Shown: positions 8,864 through 20,403, counted from the stretch's first letter. The stretch: 64,000 nucleotides of DNA from CAWIJK01 sp963836375 (GCA_963836375.1 CAWIJK010000002.1:1513687-1577686), one strand, 5' to 3'. A program made the numbers and translations. The notes: generated by a model not told the origin, from the sequence alone.

Positions 8864-9702
8864 GCGAGACCGTCTATTCACAGGATGCTCTCGAGGCCAA
8901 CCGGCGCGGGGCATTGAGCGCCGGCCAACTGGCCCAGCTCCAGGGGCAGGTGGCCTGGAAGCACAGGGGCCTCATGGGACACATCGGGCGGCGGATCGAC
9001 CCCTGGGCGAACGATGTGCAGGCTGGCCGAGTCGAAGTGATCGAGGGGGCGGCGACGAAGCGGGAGAGGCGCCCGACGGCATACATCGACACCGAGAACA
9101 ATTTACTCACCTATGAGATCTGCGTGGCGAGCCAGCAAATCGGCAACCAGGTCTTCGACTCCTCCCAGGAGATCTACGAGGCGGCACCCGGGATGGGGAT
9201 GCTGCGACTCTTCTATCTGCCGCACAGCCGTTGGGTGGTGAATTTCGAACGCCTGCCCGACGTCGTCCTCACCGATACGTCGATGCAAGGGACCTTCCAG
9301 ACGCTCCGCGACTGGGCAACGGCGGCCCTGACGCACGACCAGGTCGGCTCGGCCGAGGCCAGAGCACGCCTTGCTGCCATCGGCGGTGACGTGTCTCGAT
9401 ACCTGCCTGATCAGGTTCCTGCCACCTTCGTGCCCTCCGACCCAGGAACTCTCGCGGGAAGGATCGTCGGCGAGTGGACGAGCCCAATGCTGAGCGTCAC
9501 CTTCGAGCCGGAGGGGAGACTGACCGCGCAAGTAAGTGGCGAGAAGCCACGCGCCGGGGCATGGTCCATGGACGCTGACGGCCGGCTTCACTCCGACGTG
9601 ATGGGGGCTCCCATCACAGCCGATGCCTCGATCGTCGATGACGAATTGACCCTCGTCATCAACGGCCAAGCGCTGACGATGAAACGAGAAGCGGCTGGCT
9701 AG
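8860..9702 (+). CDS. Hypothetical cytoplasmic protein (280 aa)
   Basis: The start at 8860 (MSETVYSQDALEANRRG) is chosen because GAGAGGG lies just upstream and residues before it look non-coding. The N-terminal half is helical and polar with a GALSAGQLAQLQGQV segment that could contact nucleotide or membrane. The middle region (YLPHSRWVVNFERLPD) is mixed alpha/beta. The last 80 residues (IVGEWTSPMLSVTFEPEGRL to LTLVINGQAL) resemble a small lipocalin-like beta domain. No signal peptide and no catalytic motif. Function unknown. Confidence 0.7.
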   Translation: MSETVYSQDALEANRRGALSAGQLAQLQGQVAWKHRGLMGHIGRRIDPWANDVQAGRVEVIEGAATKRERRPTAYIDTENNLLTYEICVASQQIGNQVFDSSQEIYEAAPGMGMLRLFYLPHSRWVVNFERLPDVVLTDTSMQGTFQTLRDWATAALTHDQVGSAEARARLAAIGGDVSRYLPDQVPATFVPSDPGTLAGRIVGEWTSPMLSVTFEPEGRLTAQVSGEKPRAGAWSMDADGRLHSDVMGAPITADASIVDDELTLVINGQALTMKREAAG

Positions 9703-9903
9703 CAGGCATGCCGTGAGCGGTGGGCGGATTGCCCCGCACTCGGCCCCGCCGACGTTGACCCTTGAGACCAACGCCCGAGTCGGCATCTTCACCCGGATTA
9801 GATCGCAGGGCCGTGCACCTCCAGGTTCGACAGACGCGATAGGGGACCCTCGTCGGCGAACCCATCAGTCCTGCGGGGAGGACGGCGCTCTTCGCCAGCC
9901 CCC

Positions 9904-11052
9904 TTACTGCGCCAACCGGGATGCGACCTCAGCGGGAGAGGGCATCGCCTCGATTTCATCCGCAAGGAGCTCCGCACGCTGACGGTAGCTGGCGTCGTCG
10001 AGCACTGAACGAAGAGCGGACCGCACGGCGGCGTCAGTCACCTCATCCGGCATCACCTTCTGGGCGGAGCCCGCGCTGGCGAGAAGGCCCGCATTGATGA
10101 AATTGTCCGCGCTCTGGGGCAGAGCCACCGAAGGGAGCCCATGTGCCAGAACGCCGAACATGGTCCCGGCTCCCGCGTGGTGGACCACTGCGGTGCAGTG
10201 GGGAAGCACCAGAGCCTGGTCGACGAACCGTTCCACGTGTGCGTTCTCGGGCGTCGGGCCCAGAGCCGATGGGTCGTTGTCACGCCCAACGGTGGCAATC
10301 ACGTTGACCGGCTCGTCCGCCAGCGCTCGAAGAACGAGGCGGAAGATGTCGAGGGCGTTGTTCGAGAAGGTTCCAAGTGTCAGGTAGATCAGCGGACGGT
10401 CCGGGTTCGCGAACGACACCGGCAATGCCGCTGGTTTGGGCAATGGCAGTGGCGAGGGCCGCAGGGCTTGGTACTCGTGGCCTCCGGGTCCACGGTCCAG
10501 CGAGGGTGGACAGACCGCCAGTATGGTGCCCGAGTAGATCCCCGCCGAGGGCGGGACATCGAGGCCGAACTCTCGCCAGATGGGAGAGACGGCATCCGTG
10601 ACGAGGTCCATCACCGCCGGGTCCTGGCACGGGCCGATACCATGGAGCACCGCACGGGTCCCCGCCGCCGTAGCAGCCAGCGGGGCTGCCAAGGAGTAAG
10701 GCTCGAAGACGAGCAGTTTCGGTTCGATCTCCGTGCAAAGCGCGAGCAGGTCGTCAACCACGAGCGCCATCCCGACCTCGCCGAACAGCCGCGGAACAAA
10801 GTAGCCCTCGACGCGTGACGGGGCGAGCCCGTCGCCAGGAATTCCCCGCGTCCGCGCCCTCAGGGCAGAGAACCAAGCCTCGTACACCGGCCCGACAGAG
10901 CGGAATCGAAGTCCGCGGCTTGTTACCACGCCCTCGGCATCGGGCCCACTGGCGACGATGACCTCGTCGCCGTTGGCGCTGAAAGCCTCGGCCAAGGGCA
11001 ACAGGGGCGTGATGTGACCCGCCTGGGGCACGCAACTGACGATGACCTTCAC
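9904..11052 (-). CDS. UDP-glycosyltransferase-like (GT1, MGT/UGT) enzyme
   Basis: A 382-residue GT-B glycosyltransferase. The N-terminal acceptor domain starts VIVSCVPQAGHITPLLPLA, the classical Gly-His loop whose His acts as base. The C-terminal donor domain has LIYLTLGTFSN and the nucleotide-sugar signature VVHHAGAGTMFGVLAHGLPS followed by LPQSADNFINA. These fit the family that glycosylates macrolides, flavonoids, sterols and other small hydrophobic acceptors. It has no biosynthetic neighbours, so a xenobiotic or carotenoid acceptor is as likely as an antibiotic. It ends with TAA at 9904-9906. Confidence 0.85.
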   Translation of the reverse strand: MKVIVSCVPQAGHITPLLPLAEAFSANGDEVIVASGPDAEGVVTSRGLRFRSVGPVYEAWFSALRARTRGIPGDGLAPSRVEGYFVPRLFGEVGMALVVDDLLALCTEIEPKLLVFEPYSLAAPLAATAAGTRAVLHGIGPCQDPAVMDLVTDAVSPIWREFGLDVPPSAGIYSGTILAVCPPSLDRGPGGHEYQALRPSPLPLPKPAALPVSFANPDRPLIYLTLGTFSNNALDIFRLVLRALADEPVNVIATVGRDNDPSALGPTPENAHVERFVDQALVLPHCTAVVHHAGAGTMFGVLAHGLPSVALPQSADNFINAGLLASAGSAQKVMPDEVTDAAVRSALRSVLDDASYRQRAELLADEIEAMPSPAEVASRLAQ

Positions 11053-11244
11053 GAAGTCCTCCGAGAGCAGATCGTTCCGGCGACGAGGTTAGCCTTGGCA
11101 CGTCTGACCGGTGCCGTGGTCAGTCGTCAACGACGAGTGTCGCTTGTCGAGGCCACTAACCACCCCCGAGGCGCCCGGTGGGGGGCCAGTCCTGGTGGAT
11201 GTGGGCAGGGCCAGCACGTGCGGGCAGAACCGCCCCGTGGAGGG

Positions 11245-11724
11245 TCAGCGAGGACGAAATCGCAACCACTGTGCGCGCAGCGTCGCCCGCTGTTTCTCGT
11301 CGAACACCAGTTCCGCATTGACGATTATCTCGGACTCGGAAATCTGCTCCGGTTCGGCACGCAAGGTCAAGACCGGGCCCAATGGCGTGGGCCTGAGGAA
11401 CTTGACCTCGAGGCCGGCCGTGATAAACGGAGCAGGTGCCCCGTTCTCTGCCTTCCAACCGCGCTGATCGGCCTCCCACAGGACAACGGCGGCCGTGTGG
11501 CAGTCGAGCACCGTCGTAATGATCCCACCGTTGAGGAAGCCGAACCCATTGTCGTGTTCGGTACGCGGTGTGAAGGACGCCACGGTACGGTCACCGTCCC
11601 GGTAACTCCGGAGATGCAATCCGTCAGGGTTGGCGTGTCCACACCCAAAGCAGGTGAGGTCGGGATAAAGGGACTCCTGGATGCTCAGATGGGAGCCGGA
11701 TGGCGAGCTTTCCTCCTCTTCCAT
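11245..11724 (-). CDS. PaaI-family hotdog thioesterase
   Basis: A 159-residue single-hotdog protein. CFGCGHANPDGLHL near residue 25 and the catalytic helix region NGFGFLNGGIITTVLDCH (about residues 60-77) match the PaaI/YbdB thioesterase superfamily, in which a Gly-Gly turn and an acidic residue activate water on an acyl-CoA thioester. The usual Asp/Glu is present as LDCH. It lies upstream of the glycosyltransferase on the same strand with about 190 bases between them, so cotranscription is possible but not required. The acyl substrate is unknown. Confidence 0.8.
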   Translation of the reverse strand: MEEEESSPSGSHLSIQESLYPDLTCFGCGHANPDGLHLRSYRDGDRTVASFTPRTEHDNGFGFLNGGIITTVLDCHTAAVVLWEADQRGWKAENGAPAPFITAGLEVKFLRPTPLGPVLTLRAEPEQISESEIIVNAELVFDEKQRATLRAQWLRFRPR

Positions 11725-11852
11725 GGCTCGATTTTATGAGGCAAGCAGGCTCATGGCCCAGGCCTGACTGGAGGCGACCCTTTCCCAGCGGGACTGGCCA
11801 GCGGATCGGTATCTCCCAGCCAGGCTGGCGGTCATAGAGCGGTCGCACAACG

Positions 11853-11969
11853 TCACGATATGTACTCGACCAGGACGTTCACACGCTCGGCCGCTCGCTC
11901 GAGCTCACCGTTGTCCAGGGGCACAAGAGGGTCAACCTGATCGGGCCGCCGTCGAAACACAAAGTGCAT
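11853..11969 (-). CDS. Small protein of 38 aa with a strong ribosome site
   Basis: Minus-strand ATG at 11967-11969 is preceded by a perfect GGAGGT 3 bases away. The 38-residue product begins MHFVFRRRPDQ, has a Pro/Leu/Asp centre and ends in an amphipathic helix (LERAAERVNVLVEYIS). The acidic, Leu/Val-rich helix and the ribosome site argue for real translation even though nothing is known of it. It is isolated in an otherwise empty 1-kb gap. Confidence 0.45.
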   Translation of the reverse strand: MHFVFRRRPDQVDPLVPLDNGELERAAERVNVLVEYIS

Positions 11970-12797
11970 AGAACCTCCAACCGGAAACGGCTGGCGAAAT
12001 CCGCCTGATCAACTTGGAGGGCCCGCTAGGTCTCCCTTGTGCCAAATCCACGGGACCACTTCGACAGCGTCTCCTGGTCGACGGTTGGATTTAGCCCTTG
12101 ATCCCCACCTCGGGCGCCCTTAGTCTCTCTAAAGCAAGGGGGACTGGAGATGCGGCACCGCCGTCGGAGTGAGCGGGCATTGCGGAGGGACCTGGACCGT
12201 CTGGCACGGTCCAGGGTGGAGGCGCCGGCTGCCCCAGATCGGGTGATCGTGCCCTTCTCCCTCGATACCCACGTTCCCGAGCCAATGCCAGTGGCGGCGT
12301 TACCGCCCATGGAATACGGGTCCGATCGGGTGGGTGCTGGTGTGCACATCGTCGAGAGTGCTGAGGTCAAGAGTATTCCGAAAGACGACGGGCTTCGTAG
12401 CTGACCGCGAAAGCGGGATCGTCGAGCCCGTCTGATCCGCACTGATCCGCTCCGGGCGAAGTGGAACCCTTCTGCCCGGATGGCACCGGCACTTCTGGAA
12501 CCTGACGCTCTTTACCGCTTGCCGACGGACCTGCCGGTACGAATGCCGAAGAATTGGGGAGGGCCTCCTCTTGCTCGATCAGAGGGCCGGACAGTGTTCC
12601 GACAGAGAAGGTGACGAGGGCACCGACCACGGCGTTCTGCGATCAGCCGTGCCGAAATTTACGTGACGATTCAACTACCGAACGTCCCCGATTTAGTGGC
12701 TCCTTGGCCTGCTCAATCACTTGACACTCTGCACCATCTTGAGAAGACTCGCCTCGCCAAGACGATGATCATGAATGAAGGAATGATCGGAGGGGCC
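11970..12797. other. Gene-poor stretch with two doubtful small ORFs
   Basis: About 830 bases with weaker GC bias than the neighbours. A plus-strand frame at 12150-12404 (84 aa, Arg-rich start MRHRRRSERALRR) has GGAG directly against its ATG, which is too close for good initiation. A minus-strand GTG frame at 12367-12630 (87 aa) starts with a short hydrophobic segment that could be an export signal. I would not defend either without expression or homologue data. Confidence 0.35.
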
Positions 12798-14943
12798 ATG
12801 CGGATTGCAGATGCGAATCGGCGGGTGTCCACAACCTTGCTCTTTGGCTTATCAGTCCTCTTCCCTGTTGTCGGCTCGGTCGTTGTAGATGCTCACACGC
12901 CGGCCGGCGCGTCCACGATTCAGCCGACCGCCTATGTGACGAACAACGATGGCAACTCGGTGACCCCTATCGAACTTGCCACGAACACCGCGGGAACAGC
13001 AATAAGCCTGGGGGGCAACGCTCCGAGCAAGATCGCCATCACGCCGGATGGACAAACTGCTTACACCATTACGAACAACAACTCGGTAACCCCGATCAAC
13101 CTTGCCACTGGCGCCGCGGGTACCACCATTACCGGCGGGATGGATTTCGCCGTGGCCATTGCCATCACCCCGAACGGACAGACAGCCTATGTAGCCAACT
13201 TTCTCGGCAATTCGGTGACACCGATCAACCTCGTCACGAACACCGCTGGAACGCCGATCACCGGTGGGGCCATGAATGGCCCGTACGGCATTGCGGTTGC
13301 ACCGAACGGACAGACCGCGTACGTCAGCAACGCGCATGGTGACTCGGTGACCCCTATCAACCTCGCCACCAACACTGCCGGAACGCCCATCACCGGGGGG
13401 GGAATGGACAGTCCACAGGGCATTGCCGTCACCCCCAACGGACAGACCGCATACGTCGTCAACTTCGACGGGAACTCCGTGACACCCATTAACCTCGCGA
13501 CAAACACAGCTGAGACGGCAATCGCAGGGGGCGGTTTCGAAACGCCGCAGTACATCGCCATCACCCCGAATGGTCAGACCGCCTATGTCTCGAACGAGGT
13601 GGGCGAGGAAGTCACGCCGATCGACCTCGCCACCAACACCCCGGGCACACCGATCACCAGCGGCGGAATCGGCCTGCCCTTCCCGGCGGGGATCGCGATC
13701 AGCCCCGATGGGCAGACGGCCTACGTCGCCACTCCAGGCGCCACCTCGGTCACGCCGATCGACCTCGCCACCAACGCCGTGAAAGCGCCGATCACCGGCG
13801 GAGGGTTGAACGGTCCCGACGGCATCGCCATCACCCCCGACCAGGCCCCGACGGCCGCCTTCAGCTTCACGGCGGGGACCCCGGGCAACCCCACCACCTT
13901 CAACGCCTCGGCCTCGTCCTCGCCGATCGGGACCATCGCCTCCTACGCCTGGAACTTCGGTGACGGGACGACGGCGACGACCACCTCGGCCACCACCACC
14001 CACACCTACGCCGCCTCGGGCACCTACCAGGTGACCCTGACCGTGACCAACACCCAGGGGACCTCGACAGCCCAGACCTTCACCGGCCAGACGGTCTCCA
14101 ATAACGGCGGCCCCTCGGCCACCACCACCCAGGCGGTCTCGACCGCCGGTTACGACCTGGCCGGATCGGACGGCGGGGTCTTCGTCTTCCCGGTGGGCCA
14201 GGCCAGTGGCTTCTTCGGCTCACTCCCAGGTCTGGGCGTGAAGGTGTCCAACATCGTGGGCATCGTGCCCACCAACAACTTCACCGGCTACAACCTGGTG
14301 GGTTCCGACGGTGGGGTGTTCGTCTTCCCCGTCGGCCAGTCCTCAGGGCTTCTTCGGGTCCCTGCCCGGCCTCAAGGTCAGCGTCTCTGACGTGGTGGGC
14401 ATCGTGCCCACCAACAACTACACCGGCTATGACCTGGTGGGTTCTGACGGCGGGGTCTTCGTCTTCCCGGTCGGCCAGTCCGCCGGCTTCTACGGCTCCT
14501 TACCGGCCCAGAACGTCCACGTCTCAGACATCGTGGGCATCGTGGCTACCCCGGGAGGTGGGGGCTACTTCCTGGTCGGCAAGGACGGCGGGGTCTTCAC
14601 CTTCGGCAACGCCCCGTTCCTGGGCTCACTGCCCGGGATCGGGGTCACCGTCAACGACATCACCGGGATCGCGGCCACCCCCGACGGCCAGGGCTACTAC
14701 GTGGTCGGGGCCAACGGCGCGGTCTACGCCTTCGGTGACGCCACCTCCCACGGCTCGCTGCCCGGTCTCGGGGTCACGGTGTCGAACATCGTCTCGATCG
14801 TCCCCACCCCCGACGGCGGGGGCTACTGGCTCATCGGTTCTGACGGCGGGGTCTTCGCCTTCGGTGACGCCACCTCCCAGGGCTCGCTGCCCGGGGTGGG
14901 CGTCCAGGTCACCAACGTGGTCGGGGCGGTGCCGACCGGCTGA
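12798..14943 (+). pseudogene. Paralogous YVTN/PKD surface protein, frameshifted
   Basis: Second copy of the secreted repeat protein. The start at 12798 (MRIADANRRVSTTLLFG) has GGAGG just upstream and leads into a signal peptide. Seven YVTN repeats, one PKD domain (SYAWNFGDGT) and six D-G-G-V-F-x-F repeats follow in the same order as in the 5,157-7,316 gene. One extra base (the A at 14346, tcctcAgggc where the paralogue has tcctcgggc) throws the frame, so the conceptual product stops near 14,390. The remaining repeats are intact in the next frame to TGA at 14,943. Sequencing error, phase variation or decay are all possible. Confidence 0.75.
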
Positions 14944-15501
14944 GTCGACGGGCGCCACACGGCAGAAGTTGGCGCCGGATCGGTGTGCCGCTGACGCCGG
15001 TTGGCCCCCTGTGCTGCACGATTCCCGCCGGCTCTTCGCAACCTCTTTCGCCCCGTTGGCGTGCTGCCGTCCATCGATATTGCTGGATTCGTCCGCCTGC
15101 CTCGCCATCTTCCGGGGTGTTTCGGTCTTCGTGAGACGAAGATCGCCGGATGCCAGTCCCCAGGTGGCCTCACGTCCCGAGCATTCCGCTCGGGACGATC
15201 GCGTGGCCGGTGCTCCCACCGTGGTTCGTCGGCGTCCCGCAACTTGGCAACGAATGGAGTGGGAGCTGTTCCGAAGAGGGGACACCCGTCTTCGACGTGG
15301 GCCCGGGGATCTGCCCGTCCGCGCCGGACCACGAGACCGGCCGGCCGAGGATCCTCGCCCGATGAGGCGTGGTCGGTCGGCACGTTCGAGCGGGCTCCGG
15401 TCAACCGTCGCCGCTCCTCCGCCTCTGGCGAGGCACGAGACCCCGACGTGTTGGGACCCCACCGGCGTTGGAGCCGGCGTGGACGAGCCGGGCAGGTCCC
15501 C
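14944..15501. other. Convergent intergenic region with a hairpin
   Basis: 557 bases between the converging ends of two secreted-protein genes. No frame here is protein-like. It contains a small 7-bp hairpin near 15,129-15,145 (tcttcgt-gag-acgaaga) and the stronger one listed separately. Confidence 0.4.
15173..15197. terminator. Perfect 10-bp stem-loop between convergent genes
   Basis: CGTCCCGAGC (15173-15182) pairs perfectly with GCTCGGGACG (15188-15197) around the 5-base loop attcc. It sits between two converging transcription units, which suggests bidirectional termination. There is no U-tract on either side, so an attenuating or protein-binding role is equally possible. Confidence 0.45.
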
Positions 15502-18500
15502 TCAGGGACTGGCGATGCCGACGATCGAGCCGTTCAGGACGTAACCGCCCAATGACCCGCCCGAAGGCCCGTCGCCGTAGGCGACCACGTCACCGAGGTC
15601 GGTGACCAGCGAGTAACCGGCCCCGTCGGCGGCGCCCTCGATGGCGACGACCGGGGCGCTCAGGTGCCCCGCCCCCGAGCCGTAGAAGGCGGCGTCGCCG
15701 AAACTGAAGATGCCGCCGTCGGAGGCCACCAGCCAGTAGCCGGCCCCGTCGGGGGTGGCCGCCATGCCGACGATCGGATCGTTCAGGGTCAGCGACCCGG
15801 TGGAGCCGTAGAAGGCGGCGTCACCGAAGGCGAAGATGCCGCCGTCGGAGGCCACCAGCCAGTAGCCGGCCCCGTCGGGGGTGGCCGCCATCCCGACGAT
15901 CGGCTTGTTGAGGGTCATGGCCCCGGTCGAGCCGTAGAAGGCGGCGTCACCGAAGGCGAAGATGCCGCCGTCGGAGGCCACCAGCCAGTAGCCGGCCCCG
16001 TCGGGGGTGGCCGCCATGCCGACGATCGGCTTGTTGAGGGTCATGGCCCCGGTCGAGCCGTAGAAGGCGGCGTCGCCGAAGGCGAAGATGCCGCCGTCGG
16101 AGGCCACCAGCCAGTAGCCGCCCCCGTCGGGTGTGGCCGCGGTACCTACCACGGGCTTGTTGAGCAGTCCCGACTGCATCGAGCCGAACGAGGGAGTGGA
16201 GCCGACCGGGTAGACCCCGCCGGCACTCCCGGCCAGCCAGGCGTGGTCGCTCGTCACCGTCAGGACCAGCGGCGAAGCGGACGTCCCGGCGGCGTTCTTC
16301 GCCGTCACGGTCACGGTGACCGGACTCGTGGTCCGATGGCTCGGGGTCCCCGAGATCGTCGCCGTGCCGTTCCCGTTGTCGCTGAAGGCGAGCCCGGCGG
16401 GCAGCTGACCTGTCAGCGACAGGGCCGGCGCCGGGTAGCCCGACGCGGTCACGGTGAAGGACCCGGACTGGCCCAGGGTGAAGCCGGTCCGACCCGGGCT
16501 GGTGACCACAGGGGCCTGGTCGACGGTCAGGTTGAAGTGCTGGGTCGCCACCGGGACCGTTGCGTTGGCCGCCTGGATGGCGAATTGCACGATGCCCCCG
16601 GTCCCCGGGGCCGGTGTGCCGGCCAGGGTCGCCGTGCCGTCGCCGTTGTCGGTGAAGCTGACACCGGCCGGCAGGGCGCCGAGCTCGGTCAGCGACGCAC
16701 TCGGGAACCCGGTGCTGGTGACCGTGAACGTCCCGGCGCTCCCGGCGACGAACGTGGCATGGTCGGCGCTCGTGATTGCGGGTGCCTGGTCAACGGTCAG
16801 GGTGAAGCTCTGGGAGGCATCGGATCCCACGCCGTTCGATGCCCCGATGGTGATCGGGTAGACGCCGCCGGTCCCCGCCTCAGGGGTACCGGCCAGCGTG
16901 GCCGTGCCATTGCCGTTGTCGGTAAAGGTGACCTCTGGGGGGAGAGCCCCGATCTCGCTCAATGTGGCGGTCGGGTTCCCGGTGGTAGTGACGGTGAAGT
17001 TCCCGGGCGTCCCGGCGACAAAAGTGGTTTGCTGCGCGCTGGTGATCGCCGGTGCCTGGTCGACGGTCAGGCTGAAGCTCTGGATGGCCGGCGGGCTCGT
17101 CGTGTTGGTGGCCACGAAGCTGATCGGGTAGGTCCCACCGGTCCCCGCCCCCGGGGTGCCGGCCAGGGTTCCGGTGCCGTCCCCGTTGTCGGTGAAGCTG
17201 ACCCCGTGCGGCAGGGCACCGACCTCCGAGAGGGCTGGGGTGGTCCAGGCTCTGTCGGCAGTGGTGACGGTGAACGTCCCGGCGTCGCCCACCGTGAAGG
17301 TGGTCTCGTCGCCGCTGGTGATCCCCGGCGCCTGGTTGACGGTCAGGGTAAAGCTCTGGGAGGCATTCGTTCCCACCCCGTTCGACGCCCCGATGGTGAT
17401 CGGATAGACGCCGCCGGTCCCCGCCGACGGGGTGCCGGCCAGGGTCGCCGTGCCGTCGCCGTTGTCGACGAAGGTGACGCCGTTCGGCAGGGTGTTGTGG
17501 CTGGTGAGCGACGGCGTCGGGTACCCGGTGGCGGTCACCGTGAAGGTCCCGACCTCGCCCGCGGTGAAGGTGGTCTGATCTGCGCTGGTGATCCTCGGCG
17601 CCTGGTCGACGGTCAGGGTGAAGCTCTGGATGGCCGGCGGGCTCGCCGTGTTGGCGGCTACGAAGCTGATCGCATAGATCCCGCCGGTCCCCGCCGAAGG
17701 GGTGCCGGCCAGGGTCGCCGTGCCATTGCCGTTGTCGACGAAAGTGACGCCGTTCGGCAGGGCGCCGAGCTCGGAGAGCGCAGCGGTGGGCGACGTGCTC
17801 GCCCCGGTGGTGACGGTGAACGTCCCGGCGCTCCCGGTGGTGAAGGTGATGTTGTCGGCGCTGGTGATGGTCGGGGCGACCGGGATCTCCTCTGTGTACT
17901 GGACCGAGACCGACCCGTTGCCGGTGGGCGCGTCGCCGGTGGTGTCGCTGCCGAGAGATGTCGACCACGGGGCCCCCGTCGACCCGCCGCCGCCGGCGTA
18001 GCCGCCGACCCCCCCGGCGCCGCCCCCGTTGCCGCCGAGACAACCACCGCCACCGCCACCGCCGCCGCCGCTCGCCGTGGCGGTGCCCGCGTTCCCGCCG
18101 TTGGTGCCGTTGTTGGGACTCCCCGGCGGCGTGGAGCACACCGAAGGCTGGGATCCCCCGGCGCCGCCGTTCGAGCTGTAGCCGTCGCCGCCGGCGTAGC
18201 CCGAGCCGCCGTTCTTACCGTCGTTGCCCTCGAAGCCGTCGGCGCCCGAGCCCCCACCACCGCCGTCGGCGATGTTGATCCACTGGTTGGCGGTCTCGTC
18301 GTAGACGGCCGACCCGCCGCCGCCGCCGCCGCCATTACCGCCCTCTTCACTGCCGCCGCCGCCACCGCCGCCGGCAAACATGGACAGCTGGGGTGATCCC
18401 CCCTGGCCCCCGACGAAAACCTGCAGCTGATCCCCCGGCTGGAGCGCCGACGCCCCACCCACCGGAACCGTGGTCACGAACTGGTAGCCAACCCCGCCCG

Positions 18501-18771
18501 AGCCGCCGGGATCGCCGGCGATGCCGCTGCCCCCGCCGGCGCCCGATGCGCCGTTGGAGGTCACCACCAGCTGAGTGGTGTTGAGGGGGATGGTCCAGTA
18601 CTGGTCGCCACCCGAATAGGTGAAGCTGACGTTGCCGACGAACGGCCCGGCGGCGGCCGGTGGGACACCGGTGGTGAGGACCAGGGCGACGGGAAGCACC
18701 GCCACCAACGCCCCCAAGAACCTGCGGAGACCCCGGTGGTTCATGAACAAGGCCCGTACTCGGTCCGCCAT
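15502..18771 (-). CDS. Large secreted Gly-rich / six Ig-like / six-repeat propeller protein
   Basis: A 1089-residue exported protein. GAGGAG lies 9 bases before ATG 18771. After a signal peptide ending near PPAAAGP comes a 270-residue glycine-rich domain with poly-Gly runs, like PE-PGRS or glycine-rich phage adhesins. Six tandem Ig-like domains of the He_PIG type follow (each with T-F-T-V-T and L-A-G-T-P), then six C-terminal repeats; three read SDGGIFAFGDAAFYGS. The C-terminal module matches the six-repeat ends of the two other secreted proteins here. Adhesion or matrix attachment is the most likely role; no catalytic residues are seen. Confidence 0.85.
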   Translation of the reverse strand: MADRVRALFMNHRGLRRFLGALVAVLPVALVLTTGVPPAAAGPFVGNVSFTYSGGDQYWTIPLNTTQLVVTSNGASGAGGGSGIAGDPGGSGGVGYQFVTTVPVGGASALQPGDQLQVFVGGQGGSPQLSMFAGGGGGGGSEEGGNGGGGGGGSAVYDETANQWINIADGGGGGSGADGFEGNDGKNGGSGYAGGDGYSSNGGAGGSQPSVCSTPPGSPNNGTNGGNAGTATASGGGGGGGGGCLGGNGGGAGGVGGYAGGGGSTGAPWSTSLGSDTTGDAPTGNGSVSVQYTEEIPVAPTITSADNITFTTGSAGTFTVTTGASTSPTAALSELGALPNGVTFVDNGNGTATLAGTPSAGTGGIYAISFVAANTASPPAIQSFTLTVDQAPRITSADQTTFTAGEVGTFTVTATGYPTPSLTSHNTLPNGVTFVDNGDGTATLAGTPSAGTGGVYPITIGASNGVGTNASQSFTLTVNQAPGITSGDETTFTVGDAGTFTVTTADRAWTTPALSEVGALPHGVSFTDNGDGTGTLAGTPGAGTGGTYPISFVATNTTSPPAIQSFSLTVDQAPAITSAQQTTFVAGTPGNFTVTTTGNPTATLSEIGALPPEVTFTDNGNGTATLAGTPEAGTGGVYPITIGASNGVGSDASQSFTLTVDQAPAITSADHATFVAGSAGTFTVTSTGFPSASLTELGALPAGVSFTDNGDGTATLAGTPAPGTGGIVQFAIQAANATVPVATQHFNLTVDQAPVVTSPGRTGFTLGQSGSFTVTASGYPAPALSLTGQLPAGLAFSDNGNGTATISGTPSHRTTSPVTVTVTAKNAAGTSASPLVLTVTSDHAWLAGSAGGVYPVGSTPSFGSMQSGLLNKPVVGTAATPDGGGYWLVASDGGIFAFGDAAFYGSTGAMTLNKPIVGMAATPDGAGYWLVASDGGIFAFGDAAFYGSTGAMTLNKPIVGMAATPDGAGYWLVASDGGIFAFGDAAFYGSTGSLTLNDPIVGMAATPDGAGYWLVASDGGIFSFGDAAFYGSGAGHLSAPVVAIEGAADGAGYSLVTDLGDVVAYGDGPSGGSLGGYVLNGSIVGIASP

Positions 18772-18831
18772 CGTCGCTTGCTCCTCTCAGCCGTCCGGCA
18801 CCGGGCGGTCAGGCGGAGACTAGCAAGCAAG

Positions 18832-18903
18832 CTCCGGGGGAGAGACTCGAACTCTCAACCTAGCGGTTAACAGCCGCTTGCTCTGCCGTTGAGCTACCCC
18901 GGA
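18832..18903 (-). tRNA. tRNA-Asn (GTT)
   Basis: Minus-strand cloverleaf with acceptor TCCGGGG paired to CCCCGGA, the D-arm GCTC-GAGC, anticodon stem AGCGG/CCGCT around the loop CTGTTAA (anticodon GTT) and T-arm GAGAG-TTCGAGT-CTCTC. The discriminator is G and no CCA is encoded. It lies between a secreted-protein gene and rpoD. Confidence 0.93.
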
Positions 18904-18991
18904 TCGCAATGTGCGCGACGCACGTTATCAGGGGCTCCCGGGCCCTCCGGCCCGGCGGAGCCCCGCTCATCGGCGGGACGAGCCCGGTTGC

Positions 18992-20403
<1,412 letters not shown>

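Noticed and set aside
15664..18396. A 910-codon plus-strand frame opposite the Ig-repeat protein
   Set aside because: Its repeats mirror those of the minus-strand gene, it lacks a ribosome site, and the minus strand has a signal peptide and known domains.
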